From: Prochilodus magdalenae
Lineage: Eukaryota; Chordata; Actinopteri; Characiformes; Prochilodontidae
Assembly: GCA_024036415.1 (NCBI GenBank)
Contig: JAMWET010007208.1
Location: 732,501 to 796,500, forward strand
Direction of reading: 5' to 3'
DNA: 64,000 nucleotides
Part shown: positions 1-11,445 of the stretch, in pieces
Numbering within the stretch: the first letter of the stretch is position 1
Layout: the number at the start of each line of letters is the position of its first letter
The notes under the pieces: model-generated
The model's database searches: none
Seen by the model: only the letters and a program-made list of their open reading frames with translations
What the model was told of the DNA's origin: nothing
Position numbers and translations under genes: made by a program

Positions 1-234
1 ACTCAGAGAAGAGGCAGCTGAGTAGCCTGTTGCATCTTCTCCATAAAGATTCACTCCAACTGTAATTCCTTTCCAGTGCTGTTCAGGGGTAATACAGTAA
101 TTCGGGGGCTACACCTAATCCTTGGCGGAACCGGAGATCCAACAAAACTTGATTTGTGATCATCTGTGTATACACACTGGGTTATAATCTGTTTCCCCTA
201 ACATCGTAATGATGTCACAAGGATAAGAGCTAGG
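1..234. other. Unassigned intergenic sequence
   Basis: No gene, repeat family or structural element recognised. It ends where the 3' tail of the adjacent reverse-strand LINE begins. Confidence 0.4.
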
Positions 235-1215
235 TTTATTTGTCATATGCACAACATGTCAGGACATTTATGCATTGAAATGCTTGTGGTGAGGCTCAGG
301 TTGGTGCTCTACGGGAGGACAAAACTATATACATACTAAACATTAAAATAAAGAGATATAAAAGTTATATTCAATAAATACAAAATACACAAAATACAGA
401 ATATACAAAGACAGGAGGGGTCTGTAGAAATTCTGATATGTACATTTAGGAGACAGGTATAGTCTGAGAGCGAGTGGAGCTAATATAAATATAAATATGT
501 ATGTTTATGTCTATTCCTGTTGTATAAAGTGACTTAGTGATGTTCTCCATAGCAGTGCTATATAACAGTATTAATAATAAAGTGTCCGGGTGCAGTGGTG
601 TTGGTGGTGTTGGTGGTGCTGGTTGTGTTGGTGGTGTTGATGAAAAGTTCACAGCTTGTTCAGGAACCTGATGGCTTGTGGGTAGAAACTGTTCATTACT
701 CTGTTTGTTCTGGCCTGGATGCTGCAGTACCGGTGAACAGGTCGTGTGCTGGGTGGCTGCAGTCCAACCGGATCTTCTGGATTTTCCTCAGGCAGTAGGA
801 TGTCCTGCAGGTCATGAAGTTTGCTGCCTATGATGGACTCTGCTGTCCTCACCAAACCTCTTCAGGTTCTTGCGGTTGTAGGCAGAACAGCTGCTATACC
901 AGACAGTGATGCAGGCCGTGAGGATGCTCTCTGTGGTGCATCTGTAGAAGCTGGTGAGGGTGTCAAGAGGCAGACCAAACTTCCTGAGCCTTCTCAGGAA
1001 GAAGAGGCGCTGACGGGCAGACCTCACTACTTTGTTGGTGTGGAATGACCAGGAGAGGTCATCGGTGAGGTGTACCCCGAGGAACCTAACACTGCTGACC
1101 CTCTCCACTTCAGCTCCATTGATGTACAGGGGAGAGTGACCACCCCTCTGCAGCTTCCTGTAGTTCACAGTCATCTCCTTAGTTTTGCTGATGTTGAGAC
1201 TGAGGCTACATGGAT
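235..1215 (-). mobile_element. Truncated jockey-superfamily LINE (CR1/L2/Rex-like), 3' end
   Basis: On the minus strand, positions about 1210-860 encode the C-terminal part of a non-LTR reverse transcriptase. Visible motifs include FLGVHLTDDLSW, FFLRRLRKFGLP, and a region with ESILTACITVWY. After a frameshift near 855 the protein continues from VVRTAESIIG to NSFYPQAIRFLNKL and stops near 649. A short GTGGTGTTG-like tandem repeat lies just past the stop (about 590-645). A 3' UTR follows and ends in a TGACAAATAAA-like tail near 235. The 5' part (endonuclease and most of the RT) is missing, as expected of 5'-truncated retrotransposition. The clade within CR1/L2/Rex is uncertain. A related 3' end occurs at 43.6-45.2 kb. 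Confidence 0.85.
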
Positions 1216-2255
1216 TAGTTAACTGATTGAGTTTATTGCTCAGCGATTATACTTAGTCGCTAGTTGCTAATCACATGATAACACCTCTAACGACATGGAC
1301 CTATGAGATTGCATAGTGCACTATAGTCCCATAAAGGATCTCCATCATGGGCGAGCGCCTTGCCATGGCCACCTAGGGTGCACTTCAACGTTTTCCCTGC
1401 TATAACTTCTGTTGCACCAAATATGGAAATATGAAATGGGTCTATGCCTCACCCAAGGCTGGTGGAGGTTTGTTGTTTACCTTGAGGATGGTGAAGCTGT
1501 GTGATGACTAGCGGATTTGTTGGATGTAATCTTCACCGTAAAGCCATGGGAATATTTCAAGGGTAATAAAGTCTGTATGGCCAAGAGCATGTAAACATCT
1601 ACCCATCAGACTTAAATGAGCTTGATCAACATCCCATTTCAAAACCATGGGTATTAATATGGAGTTGCATTGAGCATAGAGAGCCTAGGCCTGTGTGCAG
1701 CAGACAGTCATGAACACATATTTAGTAATGCTCCCAGTGCACAGTTGTTGTTCTGATATACCCAAGGGTAGTTTTTGCGGTCTACCACTTTTATGGTTCA
1801 GCTGTTGTGGCCCATAGACTGTTGTAGCCCTTCAGCTCCATGTGTCTTCAAAACCACATGTGGCTCCTTTACTGCTGATTTGTGGTTCCATAGCAGCTTT
1901 AATTAGTTTCTTTAATTTGTTTTTAAGTACAAATTTGAAAAATCTTCCTTAGCTGTTTGAAAAGTACTTTGCAGAGCATTCTAAAGTCAGATGTTAACAA
2001 TAAAAGCTCTTAAATCTCTGGAGTCTTGTTTGCATTTATATGGATTACAGTGGGAAAGCACATCAATCATGAAAAGGTCAAGCGCTGAGAGACAATAAAA
2101 CATTCTTCTTTTGTGGCAAAGTATCAAAGATGTGGGAAAATGCCTGTAGCTGAGCTACAGCTTAATACAGAGTAAAGTACGTCTGTGTGTTCACAGTTAG
2201 TTAAATCATCCAGAAGCAGAACTGCTGCTGTCAGTGTTCTGGCACCTCAAGAAAT
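1216..2255. other. Intergenic sequence without recognised features
   Basis: About 1 kb with no convincing reading frame, RNA gene or repeat that I recognise on either strand. Confidence 0.4.
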
Positions 2256-2460
2256 CCCTCTGGGTAATGGGGGCTGTTGAAGCCTATCCCAGCACTCACT
2301 GGGTGAATGGCAGGAAACACCCTGGACAGATCACCAGGCCATGACAGGGCAGACACTCAGGCAAACACATTTGCATACACTCTCACTAACCTCTTCAGTT
2401 CACTTGACAGCATGGGTGTGAACTGTGGAGGGAGGCCCCCTGGGCAGAATCTCGGGGGGG
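2256..2460 (+). repeat. Dispersed teleost repeat (CCTGGACAG family), copy 1
   Basis: The stretch with GAAGCCTATCCCAGCACTCA, GGCAGGAAACACCCTGGACAG and ACTCTCACTAACC recurs in recognisable form at 14545-14690 and 20985-21235. It matches my memory of a very common interspersed fish repeat, but I cannot name its class. No terminal repeats or target duplications are obvious. Confidence 0.6.
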
Positions 2461-3229
2461 ATTTATCTTCTTGTTGTTACCATGAAATCTTTATTATGAT
2501 TGCCATATGATGCTCTTTTGATTATGCCAAATAACAGTTCTGCACTGTTCCAGCACAAAAAAAAAGTTTGGGGTCAGAAAAATGTGTTCCAGCACCATTA
2601 ACTCTCTGCTCTGGAACCTGGGGGCCAAGAGACAAAGAGGCACAGTGCTTCATGATGAACTGAACGTGATGAATGTGCTGCCTTATACACATTCGTAACA
2701 GAAAGAGGACACATAACTACGAGTCGTCTTGTGCGTATTCACTGTCCATGACAATCTCTCTGGACTGCACACAGATGCTGAAAGGGTTAATCCTGGATGG
2801 TAAGATATATGCCCTCAAGGCAAGAAGCACAGTTTGCACTTGCACGGGGCTCCCGTTCTTAATGAGTTCACTAGAACCTGTGAACCAGCAACAGCATGGG
2901 CACAAGCACTGGCTTGTTGGTGGAGTGTGATACCAGTAACCTGAATTTGACTGGTGAGCCGCTTAGTTGAATGCCATTCAGCCCACCTTAACTTTAATGA
3001 TACATTATCTTGATATCATGTTAGCAAAGGTTCAGAGTTTCCCTGGGATGATTTTTTCCAGCTGTGGTGCTCCATAATAAGCATTGTGGAAATTTCTCCA
3101 ACAGGTCTACATATGCCGCCATGATGACTCATGACAGAGGCTTATGTGAAATGTGATGATGCTCCATTTTGGTCTGTTTGGAGCTGCTAAAGGTCATCTG
3201 AAACCCAATGTTAGTGTTCAGGTTCGTGT
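2461..3229. other. Intergenic sequence without recognised features
   Basis: No supported gene. Short open frames at 2673-2930 on both strands shadow each other and show no domain. Confidence 0.4.
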
Positions 3230-3440
3230 TGTGGTTGGTGTAGCTCAGCGAAAAAGACTACTAACTGCCACGGAGTCTAAACCACATGTGGGAGACTGGG
3301 GCTCAAATCCCAGTATGGATGACTATGCTGTGCTACACCAATAAGAGTCATTGGGCAAGACTCCTAATGCTACATTGGCCGACCTGTATAATGATTAACC
3401 TTGTAAGTTGCTCTGGATAAGAGCATCATGTAAATGTTAG
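3230..3440 (+). mobile_element. tRNA-derived SINE, copy 1
   Basis: The head contains an RNA polymerase III A-box-like GGTTGGTGTAGCTCAGCG at about 3233-3250 and a B-box-like GGCTCAAATCCCAGT near 3299-3313. The body ends with the conserved tail AACCTTGTAAGTTGCTCTGG followed by ATAAGAGC. Copies occur at 3716-3910 (minus) and 30649-30871 (plus). The tRNA cloverleaf is not intact, so this is a SINE rather than a tRNA gene. Confidence 0.85.
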
Positions 3441-3715
3441 CTTGGTGATAATAGTTATCAGCACTGTCACATACTGCCCCCTCTGGTGCCTGTGTGGTAC
3501 TGCACATGGCTTCTCTTTCTGCTCCATTCTATCTCACACCTGTAGTTGATCTATGACTCGTTAGGTCTCCTATATAAACCCCATTGTTTGCTCTGTCTGT
3601 TAGGAAGGTCTCTGGCTGTATTTAAAATGGTACACTACTACTGCCCCCTGTGTGTAGTATGCAGTACAGTAACAATTTTTAACATACAGTGTAGTATACT
3701 TATACAGTCACATTT
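3441..3715. repeat. Possible dispersed repeat between two SINEs
   Basis: The sequence around ATACTGCCCCCTCTGG and GTACTGCACATGGCTTCT is echoed at 21580-21760. The part around ATTTAAAATGGTACACTACTA is echoed at 4435-4460. This suggests pieces of one dispersed family; its class is unknown. Confidence 0.4.
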
Positions 3716-3910
3716 CTGGCATTTACCTGATGCTCTTATCCAGAGCGACTTACAAGGTTAATCACATTACAGGCCAGTGTAGTGTTAGGAGTCATGCCCA
3801 AGCGTAGCACAGCATAGTCACCCAGACCAGGATTCGAACCCCAGTCTCCCACGTGTGGTGGTGGCTACTTGGTGGGTAGCTGTGTTATCCGCTGAGCTAC
3901 ACCAACCACG
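3716..3910 (-). mobile_element. tRNA-derived SINE, copy 2
   Basis: Reverse complement of the SINE at 3230-3440. The tail GCTCTTATCCAGAGCGACTT is near 3731-3752, the B-box complement GGATTCGAACCCC near 3830-3843, and the A-box complement GCTGAGCTACACCAACCAC near 3890-3909. Together with copy 1 it forms an inverted pair about 280 bp apart. Confidence 0.85.
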
Positions 3911-4860
3911 ACCAGCTACCTCACAATTACCTCAGAGTTGTTATTGCAGTGTCCACTGTTTAGAGCTAGCTGCAGCTAACCCTGCTCACCTGAATACGTT
4001 TAGCCTAGCTGTTAGCTCCCCTCAGCTATTTCACTCTAAAACTTAAGGCAAGTTCATCGTTCATTAATCTTCAGACCTGTATATTTTATCTTTCTGAGGC
4101 TCATTGTAATGAAAACATACCCCAATACAATTACTACACCCATATTTATAATCAGCTTTTTGCTCCCCCATGTTACCCACTGCCATTTTGTTTGGCTGAA
4201 GCAGGCTGGGAGCTGGTGAGGCTGCAGTGCATGATGGGATGCAGTAGACTATAAAGATAGATCCCTCATTATACCAGAAACTCTGACTGGAGTAGTACAC
4301 CATCCAAGTATCTTCAGTGCAGTACATTTAGACATGCAATTTGATACACATTACTACATACTACTTACTTGGCATACATACTAGGCAGATTTAGTACACA
4401 AGTAATATGTTGTTTGCAATACAGTCTCTGGATGTATTAAAAATGGTACACTACTATACTGCATACTATGGTAGGGCTGAAAAACATGCCCACTACAGTA
4501 GATAATGTACTGTATATCTATGCAGTCTGTTTTTGCTCCAAACCAGTATCGTCCAATGAAAAACATGTATCTCCATTTTTTTTTATAATGAAAACAGCTG
4601 CGTCCGTTAATCTACATGGTACAGAAATGGCCACATGAAAAACGTCTAGGTTTACCTCACATTTACCTCTTGTAAAGTTGCTGGAGATACTTGTTTTTTA
4701 TTGTGTCCACACGATATTATAGAGCAGTGCTCTAGCTACTACATCGTCTTAATAATCTTCAGTGAACCTGTATAGCTTTTTTTAATTCGCTGTTGTTTAT
4801 TATTCTGAGGCTCATTCTGATGAAAACATACCCCAGTACAGATCATTGCAGCCTCAAATG
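3911..4860. repeat. Locally duplicated intergenic sequence
   Basis: Two segments, about 4055-4135 and 4745-4855, share the order AATCTTCAG, CCTGTATA, TCTGAGGCTCATT and GATGAAAACATACCCCA (or close variants). This is a diverged direct duplication about 690 bp apart. Between them are AT-rich TACTACATACTACTTACTT-type sequences. No gene recognised. Confidence 0.45.
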
Positions 4861-6754
4861 TCGAGTTTTGAATTGGTTGCACCTCCATCTGTGATCTTGA
4901 CTCCACATTGTCTTGCATACCGCAGTTCTTCTTTTATTTACTTACACATTTAGTGAACAGGGATTTTTGGGATCATGTCTGGTGCTTTCTCCGCACAAAT
5001 TCAACACTGGCGCCCCCCTCAAAGCTTAGTGTTTCCCGCCACTTGTTTTTCTTTGGTTGAGCGGCTCAGCTCCCTAGCGTTTACATCGCCATTTGATGCC
5101 GGTGAGGATTCAGTGTATTGATGGGATGTCAAGAGTCTTTTTCGAGTACGATTCCAAGTATCAGTAAAGGTGTCTAGGTACAAAGTCCCAGTAATGTTGT
5201 CTCTCTGTTCAGTTTAGAACCGAGTTATCTAGTCGTGACTTTTTTTCCGTCTGTTTCTCTTTGACCCTTGTTTTTTCCTTGGTTTTGACCCTTGCTTTAG
5301 TTACTTGGTTTTGGTGTATATGGATTTGTCTCTGATGATGCCTGCCTGTGTTTTGACACAGTTATAGTTAGGATTTAAAAAAAAATCTATAATAAAACCA
5401 CTCTGCACTTGCAGCCTGTAGCAACCATTACCACAGATAAAATACAGGCTAATTTTAAAGTTTGAAATGTTTGTTGTCTTTTGGTTTTGCCGTGTAAATA
5501 AATGGCAATGAATGGCTTGTGCATGCTCATCATTAACTGCTGATAAATAACCCCACCCAGTATGAATAATGGTGAGGTTTTCAGAGTGGCTTCGGAAAAG
5601 CAAATTTAAGACATACTTCAGACAAAGGGAACAGGATTGAACCACCGCCAGTTCTCTAAATGATTCAATGATGCAAGTACTTTTTCTGATCACATGAACA
5701 ACTCTGGGAACTGTGAACTGGCTGTTCCAAGACAAGCACAAGACATTTTCATGCTTTCTATTTGAACTATATGGAGACATTTCTGCATGACAGAGGCCAT
5801 AACTGTGTATCTTGATGCCTTCGTGTTGCTGGTTGATGTGGCTTCATGCTTAAAGGCCTGAACATACGGCTGCAAGGCAAAGAAAATACGACTCATTCAC
5901 TTTTGGAAAGGGTTCTGACATTTGGCCACTGGGATATGGCCCGTGGTCTGTGGTAAACTACTTTCCCTCACTTAAGCTTAGCACAGACAACCGCTGAGGA
6001 AATAAGAGAGGTGATTATGGTAATTAAGAAACACTTTACAATTTCAAAGGCTCTGAGAAGACAAACACATGCTGTCTTTTAGCTCTTCAAGCCGACACAA
6101 CCACCCTCACTTTGATGCTTTTTCAAGAGTTGGCCATGCAGACGCTGAAGTGGCAATGGGCAAGTCAATTGATAGGTCTGGAAGAAAAACCTTAAAACTT
6201 TGAGACAACCAGCTGCCACGGAACCACAAACAGGAAGAAATACTGGAGCTGCACAAGTAGAACTTGTGTTTAATGAGTCCTTTAATTAGTCCTCTACCAG
6301 ACAGTTACGGTACACTGGAAAGACATGCACTGGTATAGCTTTATGGTTGGACTTGCCTCTGTGAACAAGGGTTTTCTAACGAGATCTAAATCTAAATATT
6401 GTAGCTGAGGGTTTTTCCTCAGTAGGGTGTGTATGAGACGCCCAGTAGGGGGTGTTGTAAAAACCCTGTGTTCTGGTGATGGAAAGGAAAAGGAGGTTAA
6501 CTATGTTGGGGGTGTAGAAAATACCACATACCCTTTTATTTTGTTGGGTACTTGGTACACGACACTAACAACAGCAAAGCTGTCTGAAGCTTGCTCAAAA
6601 ATTAAGGTGTCCTCTTACAGGTCAGATAGTAGGAGGCTGGGCAAAGAGACACGGATACAAACATGACACTGAACAGGTAATTTAGCATGCTCAAATTTCC
6701 AGGGAATTTTATATAATATACACAGTTCTCTTGACTGCCGCTTCTTTCATTTTA
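4861..6754. other. Intergenic sequence without recognised features
   Basis: About 1.9 kb without a recognised gene or repeat. The longest open frame (5301-5780, minus, 159 codons) has no domain I know, and the interval has neither coding-like composition nor splice context. Confidence 0.4.
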
Positions 6755-7035
6755 ATATACCCTGACATGCCAAATATCATGGGAAATCAGTGTGTAAATT
6801 GATGATGAAGTGGTGTTATGGCTTAGGAATGTCCACATTTGTATAAGTGGTGAGGTGCTGTCTTGTGAGTGAGGTTGAACACTGGCCAATATGCTCATGG
6901 CAAGTAAATTATCAGAGTTTAAACGAGGCCTGATAGTGGGTGCAACACAAAAGGGACATTCCATTTCCAAAACTGCAAAGGCATTTAACATTCCTCGATC
7001 CAGAGCATCAAGTAATAACGCTCCTAAAACCAAGC
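6755..7035 (+). mobile_element. Tc1-like transposon 5' end with transposase HTH fragment
   Basis: Positions about 6895-7030 read KLSEFKRGLIVGATQKGHSI and then SKTAKAFNIPRSRAS. This is the N-terminal helix-turn-helix of a Tc1-like transposase (DNA-binding domain). The preceding 120 bp, with ATTGATGATGAAGTGG, resemble the terminal part of the short MITE at 57755-57940. The catalytic DDE domain is missing, so this is a fragment. Confidence 0.75.
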
Positions 7036-7059
7036 TGCCAGACTAATAACATGTTTTTG

Positions 7060-7400
7060 AACATTTTAGAGATCTCACCACAGAAAAACATACCATAGGT
7101 ATGAGTAAAATCATTGTGTGAACTCCGGGGGAAAATACCCAAAACATGAGAGCCGACTGAGAGAGCCCGGTGTGCAAAAACATAATGGTGTCAAGAGCAG
7201 GGTGGAAGATGCAGAACAAAGAATCACTGACACAGAAGACATGGTGTTTCAATTCCTAGTTAAATCTGACCACAGTAAAGCACGACCAAGGACCAGAAGA
7301 AAGGATTCTGATGCAACAGCATAAAAGTCATTAGTCTGCCCGAAAACACAAAGTGTAATAAAGTCCTAAGATTTATTGGTGATGTGACCTCACAACGGAA
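7060..7400 (+). pseudogene. L1-like LINE ORF1 fragment
   Basis: Positions about 7170-7250 encode SRVEDAEQRITDTEDMV, a heptad-patterned segment typical of the coiled coil of L1-type ORF1 RNA-binding proteins. The frame is short and broken. An L1-like reverse transcriptase remnant follows at 8640-9830 on the same strand, so both probably belong to one decayed element later split by insertions at 7556-8087 and 8323-8555. Confidence 0.6.
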
Positions 7401-7555
7401 AACAAGCACATTCTGAGGAACGGATGCAGAAGAGAGGCAGAAAACTTTAGATCTAAGCTAGGCATTTCCATTCTGGGGGACTTTTTACTTTAACAAGTCT
7501 AATATCTTACCCTTTACTCCACTACATTATCAAATCTCTCCTTCCGTTTGATTTA

Positions 7556-8087
7556 CAGGGGTTGGACAATGAAACTGAAACACCTGGTTTTAGACCACAG
7601 TCATTTATTAGTATGGTGTAGGGCCTCCTTTTGCGGCCAATACAGCGTCAGTTCGTCTTGGGAATGACATATACAAGTCCTGCACAGTGGTCAGAGGGAG
7701 TTTAAGCCATTCTTCTTGCAGGATAGTGGCCAGGTCGCTACGTGATGCTGGTGGAGGTTCGTCCTTCTTGGTGGTATGCTGACATTACCCTGGATACCGT
7801 GGGTCTTGATACATCACAAAGACTTGCTGTCTTGGGCACAGATGCGCCAGCAAGACGTGCACCAACAATCTGTCCTTTTTTGAACTCTGGTATGTCACCC
7901 ATAATGTTGTGTGCATTGCAATATTTTGAGCAGAACTGTGCTCTTACCTGCTAACTGAACCTTCACACTCTGCTCTTACTGGTGCAATGTGCAATTAATG
8001 AAGATTGGCCACCAGGCTGGTCCAATTTAGCCATGAGACCTCCCACACTAAAATGACAGGTGTTTCAGTTTCATTGTCCAACCCCTG
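7556..8087 (-). mobile_element. Internally deleted Tc1-like element (MITE), copy A
   Basis: Terminal inverted repeats begin CAGGGGTTGGACAATGAAAC at 7556 and end with the complement at 8087, flanked by TA on both sides (7554-7555 and 8088-8089), the Tc1/mariner target duplication. On the minus strand the left part encodes a Tc1 HTH (MGDIPEFKKGQIVGARLAG, then a VSRPTVSRVMSAYHQEGRT region). It is joined near 7756 directly to the transposase C-terminus (SRSDLATILQEEW and LAAKGGPTPY). The DDE catalytic core is deleted, so the element is non-autonomous. Three other copies are in the window, and this one lies inside the L1-like remnant. Confidence 0.92.
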
Positions 8088-8322
8088 TATTTGTGCCTAA
8101 AAATGTAAAATAATGGACACTGAACTAATTCAGTTACAGATTGTGTCTATGTAAAGTCTGACTTGGTTATGTTCATGGTATCGAAATCCACTAAAATGTG
8201 TAAGGAGCTCATTTGTGTCTGCCGGTATTGAAGTGAGATACTGAAATACCTTTAATGGTTATATGAAGTGCCTGCACTAATGTTACTAACGTTAAGTGGG
8301 TATTGATTTTTTATTATCTATT

Positions 8323-8555
8323 ACCACAGAGCAGGTATTATGTGGGTGATGGTTCATTCTCAGCACTGCAGTGACACTGATGTGGTGGTGATGTGTTAGT
8401 GTGTGTTGTGCTGAGTAGTTCTGGTTGGTGGATTATTCTCAGTCCAGCAGTGGCACTGAGGTGTTTAAAACTCTGACACAACACACACTAACACCACCAC
8501 CACATCAGTGTGACTGCAGTGCTGAAAATGACCAGTCATCCCTGCTCTGTGGTGG
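8323..8555. repeat. Foldback (inverted-repeat) element
   Basis: The left arm 8323-8409 (ACCACAGAGCAGG ... CAGCACTGCAGTGACACTGA ... GTGTGTTGTG) pairs with the right arm 8477-8555 (CACAACACACACTAAC ... GCAGTGCTG ... CTGCTCTGTGGTGG). The roughly 65-bp loop contains ATTCTCAGTCCAGCAGTGGC. It resembles a foldback repeat common in fish. A related, truncated fragment is at 18740-18904. Confidence 0.8.
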
Positions 8556-8639
8556 TCCTCTGGGGGCCTGACCACTGGAAAACATAAGGTGATTAGGGAA
8601 TAACAAAGTATACAGAGACACAGATGGACTACAGTCCGT

Positions 8640-9830
8640 AATTGTAGAACTACAAGGTTGGGTGATCGCTGTATCTACTGAATGAGAATGAAATATGAAC
8701 GACAGTAGTGAAACAAATCCTGAATTTCCTTGGGAATCTGCAAATGTTTACTTTAGTGAACACACTAAATATACTGGATTTAATTCCAAAAGAAAGCATT
8801 GTCAGTGAAGCCACACAAACTGGAAACTGATTTACAGAAGGCAGGATTAGCTCATAACTCTAATCCAACTAAAACAAACCCAGTCAGAAGACAAACTATC
8901 CAAGCAGCACTAAATTGAATTATAAATAACAAAGTCTCTTGGTTATTATTCTATCAAAGGGAGCATCTGTATGAATATTGGAACAAACCTTTTGCTTGCC
9001 AACCATTAACAGAAGAAAGGCAAAAATCTCTGTGGAAACTAACTCAGGAGAAAGGAATTCTAGAGACAATAATCCTACTGTGGAGGGGAAATCTCTGGGA
9101 ATTCCTGTGGAAAACTTTGAGGCTTTTAAAGATAAACTCAGTCCCTACCTGATTATAGCATATAACTAAAATAGTACAATTTCAACATTGCCCACTACAA
9201 ACACTGCCCACTACAAACACTGCCCACGTGATTGTAAAAACCATCAAGGATCCTGAAGGCCCAACTCCTTAGCTCTGTATTGCTCATTAATGTAGATGCC
9301 AGGATTTTGGCCAGGGTCTTGGCTTTGAGGTTTGAGCCATTACTATTAATATTAGTAAAGCCTAACCAAACAGGTTCTATTACAGGAAGGAGTTCATTGT
9401 GTAATACTAGCAGATTTGGAACATAATACACTTGTACACAGTTACTAGCCAGGAATTCTAACCCTTGAACTCAACCCTTGGACTGCCATTCCATGTCAGC
9501 TAGATTGCTCACCACTACAAATGGGAAACATATTCGGCTCAACTTACTCAGAACTAAAGCCATGCCCACCGTTTCTATCGCAGGCTCTGCTTCACCTAGA
9601 GGCTTTACTTTTCATTAGTCACCTAAAGAGACAACATATGTGGAAAGAAGAATTGGCGAATCTCTCAGAAGCCTGGTTAAGCTTAAATCAACCATAATGC
9701 ATGTTAAAGAAGTGAAAATTAAGTGGGTTGGGGAACACATTGACTCTGTACATATTCACAGCTGGAAGTTTGTGTACGTCTTGGCAGTACCCCAATAAAA
9801 CTATGATTAAAAACACTTTAGTGTTCTGAA
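8640..9830 (+). pseudogene. L1-like LINE ORF2 (reverse transcriptase) remnant
   Basis: Broken frames show recognisable L1-type fragments: NPEFPWESANVYFSEHTKY near 8719, FKDKLSPYLIIAYN near 9126-9168, and on the plus strand LLINVDARILARVLALRFEP with GSITGRSSLCNT near 9280-9420. The last resembles the RT region before the catalytic motif. Many stops and frameshifts make it non-functional. A 17-bp unit (CACTGCCCACTACAAA) is repeated in tandem near 9187-9230. Confidence 0.7.
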
Positions 9831-10594
9831 TATTAGGCCTCATTCACCAATGTTGTTTGTTAGTTCCTGAGAAACTGGTCAGAGCTTTGTAATGTTAAAT
9901 ACAGCATAGCAGAAGGGTTAGGGAAATCTAGGGTGAAGCTCTTCCTCAGAGGGACACACTCCTGCCCTACCGCTCCACCTGTAATTGGATACGAGTCTAT
10001 TAAGGATGCATTTTAAACCTATTGGTATAATAGGCTCATTTCATCAGTAGTCCACCTCAGATGTTATGATGGAGGAAGTGAGCTATTAGGAGGCTGAGGA
10101 GTGTTACGGTGTCTTGAGGCCGGAAAAGAAAGTTCAGTTTGTCTGTTTATTTGTCCAGTGGGAGTCCCAAGCAGTTTAACAAAACAAACAGATACTGGAA
10201 TCCCACATGACATTCCTTCTGAAACAGACACTGATGCAATGTTTGAGTGTTTTGGTGTAATCTAGTTAACCTCAAGCTTCTAAGGACAGGCCTTGCAAAC
10301 CCACAACAAATCTGCACTGACCATATAGGTGCAGGAAAGACTCCTTACCTTTCCATTGATGGCGAGGATGTGGAAATGGCGAGCAGCTATTGGGTGGCTC
10401 TGAACAATATATCCAGCAATCAAAATACATAACACTGATTGGCACTCAGGAGAAAAGGCTTGGAGGAGCTTCAAATGAAATAGTTTGTCATCCGTGTTCT
10501 GGTGGCTGCCAATCTGCATCACACGTCTTCATGCAAAACATAGCACGGACGGGCCTTATCGCTGTACCTGACTGACCCAAAAGCCACCACTGCA
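9831..10594. other. Intergenic sequence without recognised features
   Basis: No domain-bearing frame or repeat recognised. The short open frames at 10247-10575 overlap on opposite strands and look random. Confidence 0.4.
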
Positions 10595-11445
10595 GACATT
10601 CAGTGAGCAGTGATTGCTCGAGTGAGTGATTGAATGAGTTAGGGAGTCAACTAGTGGGTGAAAGAGTGAGGGATTAAATAAATGAGTGAGTGAGTAAATT
10701 AGGGAGAAAACGTAACCCACTCACTCATTCACTCACTCCCTAACTCACTCCCTCACTCTCAAACGAGTGAGTGAAAGAGTGAGGGATTAAATGAATAAGT
10801 GAGGGACTAAGTTAGAGAGTAAATGAGTGAGTGAGGGAGTTAGGGAATAAACGAGTGAGGGAGTAAATGAGTGATTGAATGAGTGAGGGAGTAAACTAGA
10901 GAGTGAAAGAGTGAGGGATTAAATAAATGAGTGAGTGAGTAAATTAGGGAGAAAACTTAACTCACTCACTCATTCACTCACTCCCTAACTCACTCCCTCA
11001 CTCTCAAACGAGTGAGTGAAAGAGTGAGGGATTAAATGAATAAGTGAGAGGGTAAGTTAGAGAGTAAATGAGTGAGTGAGGGAGTTGGGGAATAAACGAG
11101 TGAGGGAGTAAGTTAGAGAGTAAATGAGTGAGTGAGGGAGTTGGGGAATAAACGAGTGAGGGAGTAAGTTAGAGAGTAAATGAGTGATTGAATGAGTGAG
11201 GGAGTAAACTAGTGAGTGAAAGAGTGAGGGATTAAATAAATGAGTGAGTGAGTAAATTAGGGAGAAAACTTAACTCACCCACTCATTCACTTACTCCCTA
11301 ACTCACTCCCTCACTCTCAAACGAGTGAGTGAAAGAGTGAGGGATTAAATGAATAAGTGAGGAAGTAAGTTAGGGAGTAAATAAGTGAGTGAGGGAGTTG
11401 GGGAATAAACGAATGAGGGAGTGATTTAGGGAGTAAACGAACTAG
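10595..11445. repeat. Complex minisatellite with inverted blocks
   Basis: Short units built from GAGTGAGTGAGGGAGTTAGG variants fill 850 bp. Three times (near 10715, 10965 and 11272) the motif flips to its complement (CTCACTCATTCACTCACTCC) for about 50 bp and flips back. The block beginning GAGGGATTAAATAAATGAGT recurs near 10669, 10914 and 11227, so there is a higher-order period of roughly 245-315 bp. The inverted blocks can form hairpins. Confidence 0.9.

Noticed and set aside
3233..3313. tRNA gene
   Set aside because: A and B boxes are present but the cloverleaf is degenerate and the unit recurs with a shared 3' tail; it is a SINE head.
5301..5780. 159-codon open frame on the minus strand
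   Set aside because: No recognised domain, no splice-site context, and no coding-like features; likely a chance frame in AT-rich DNA.
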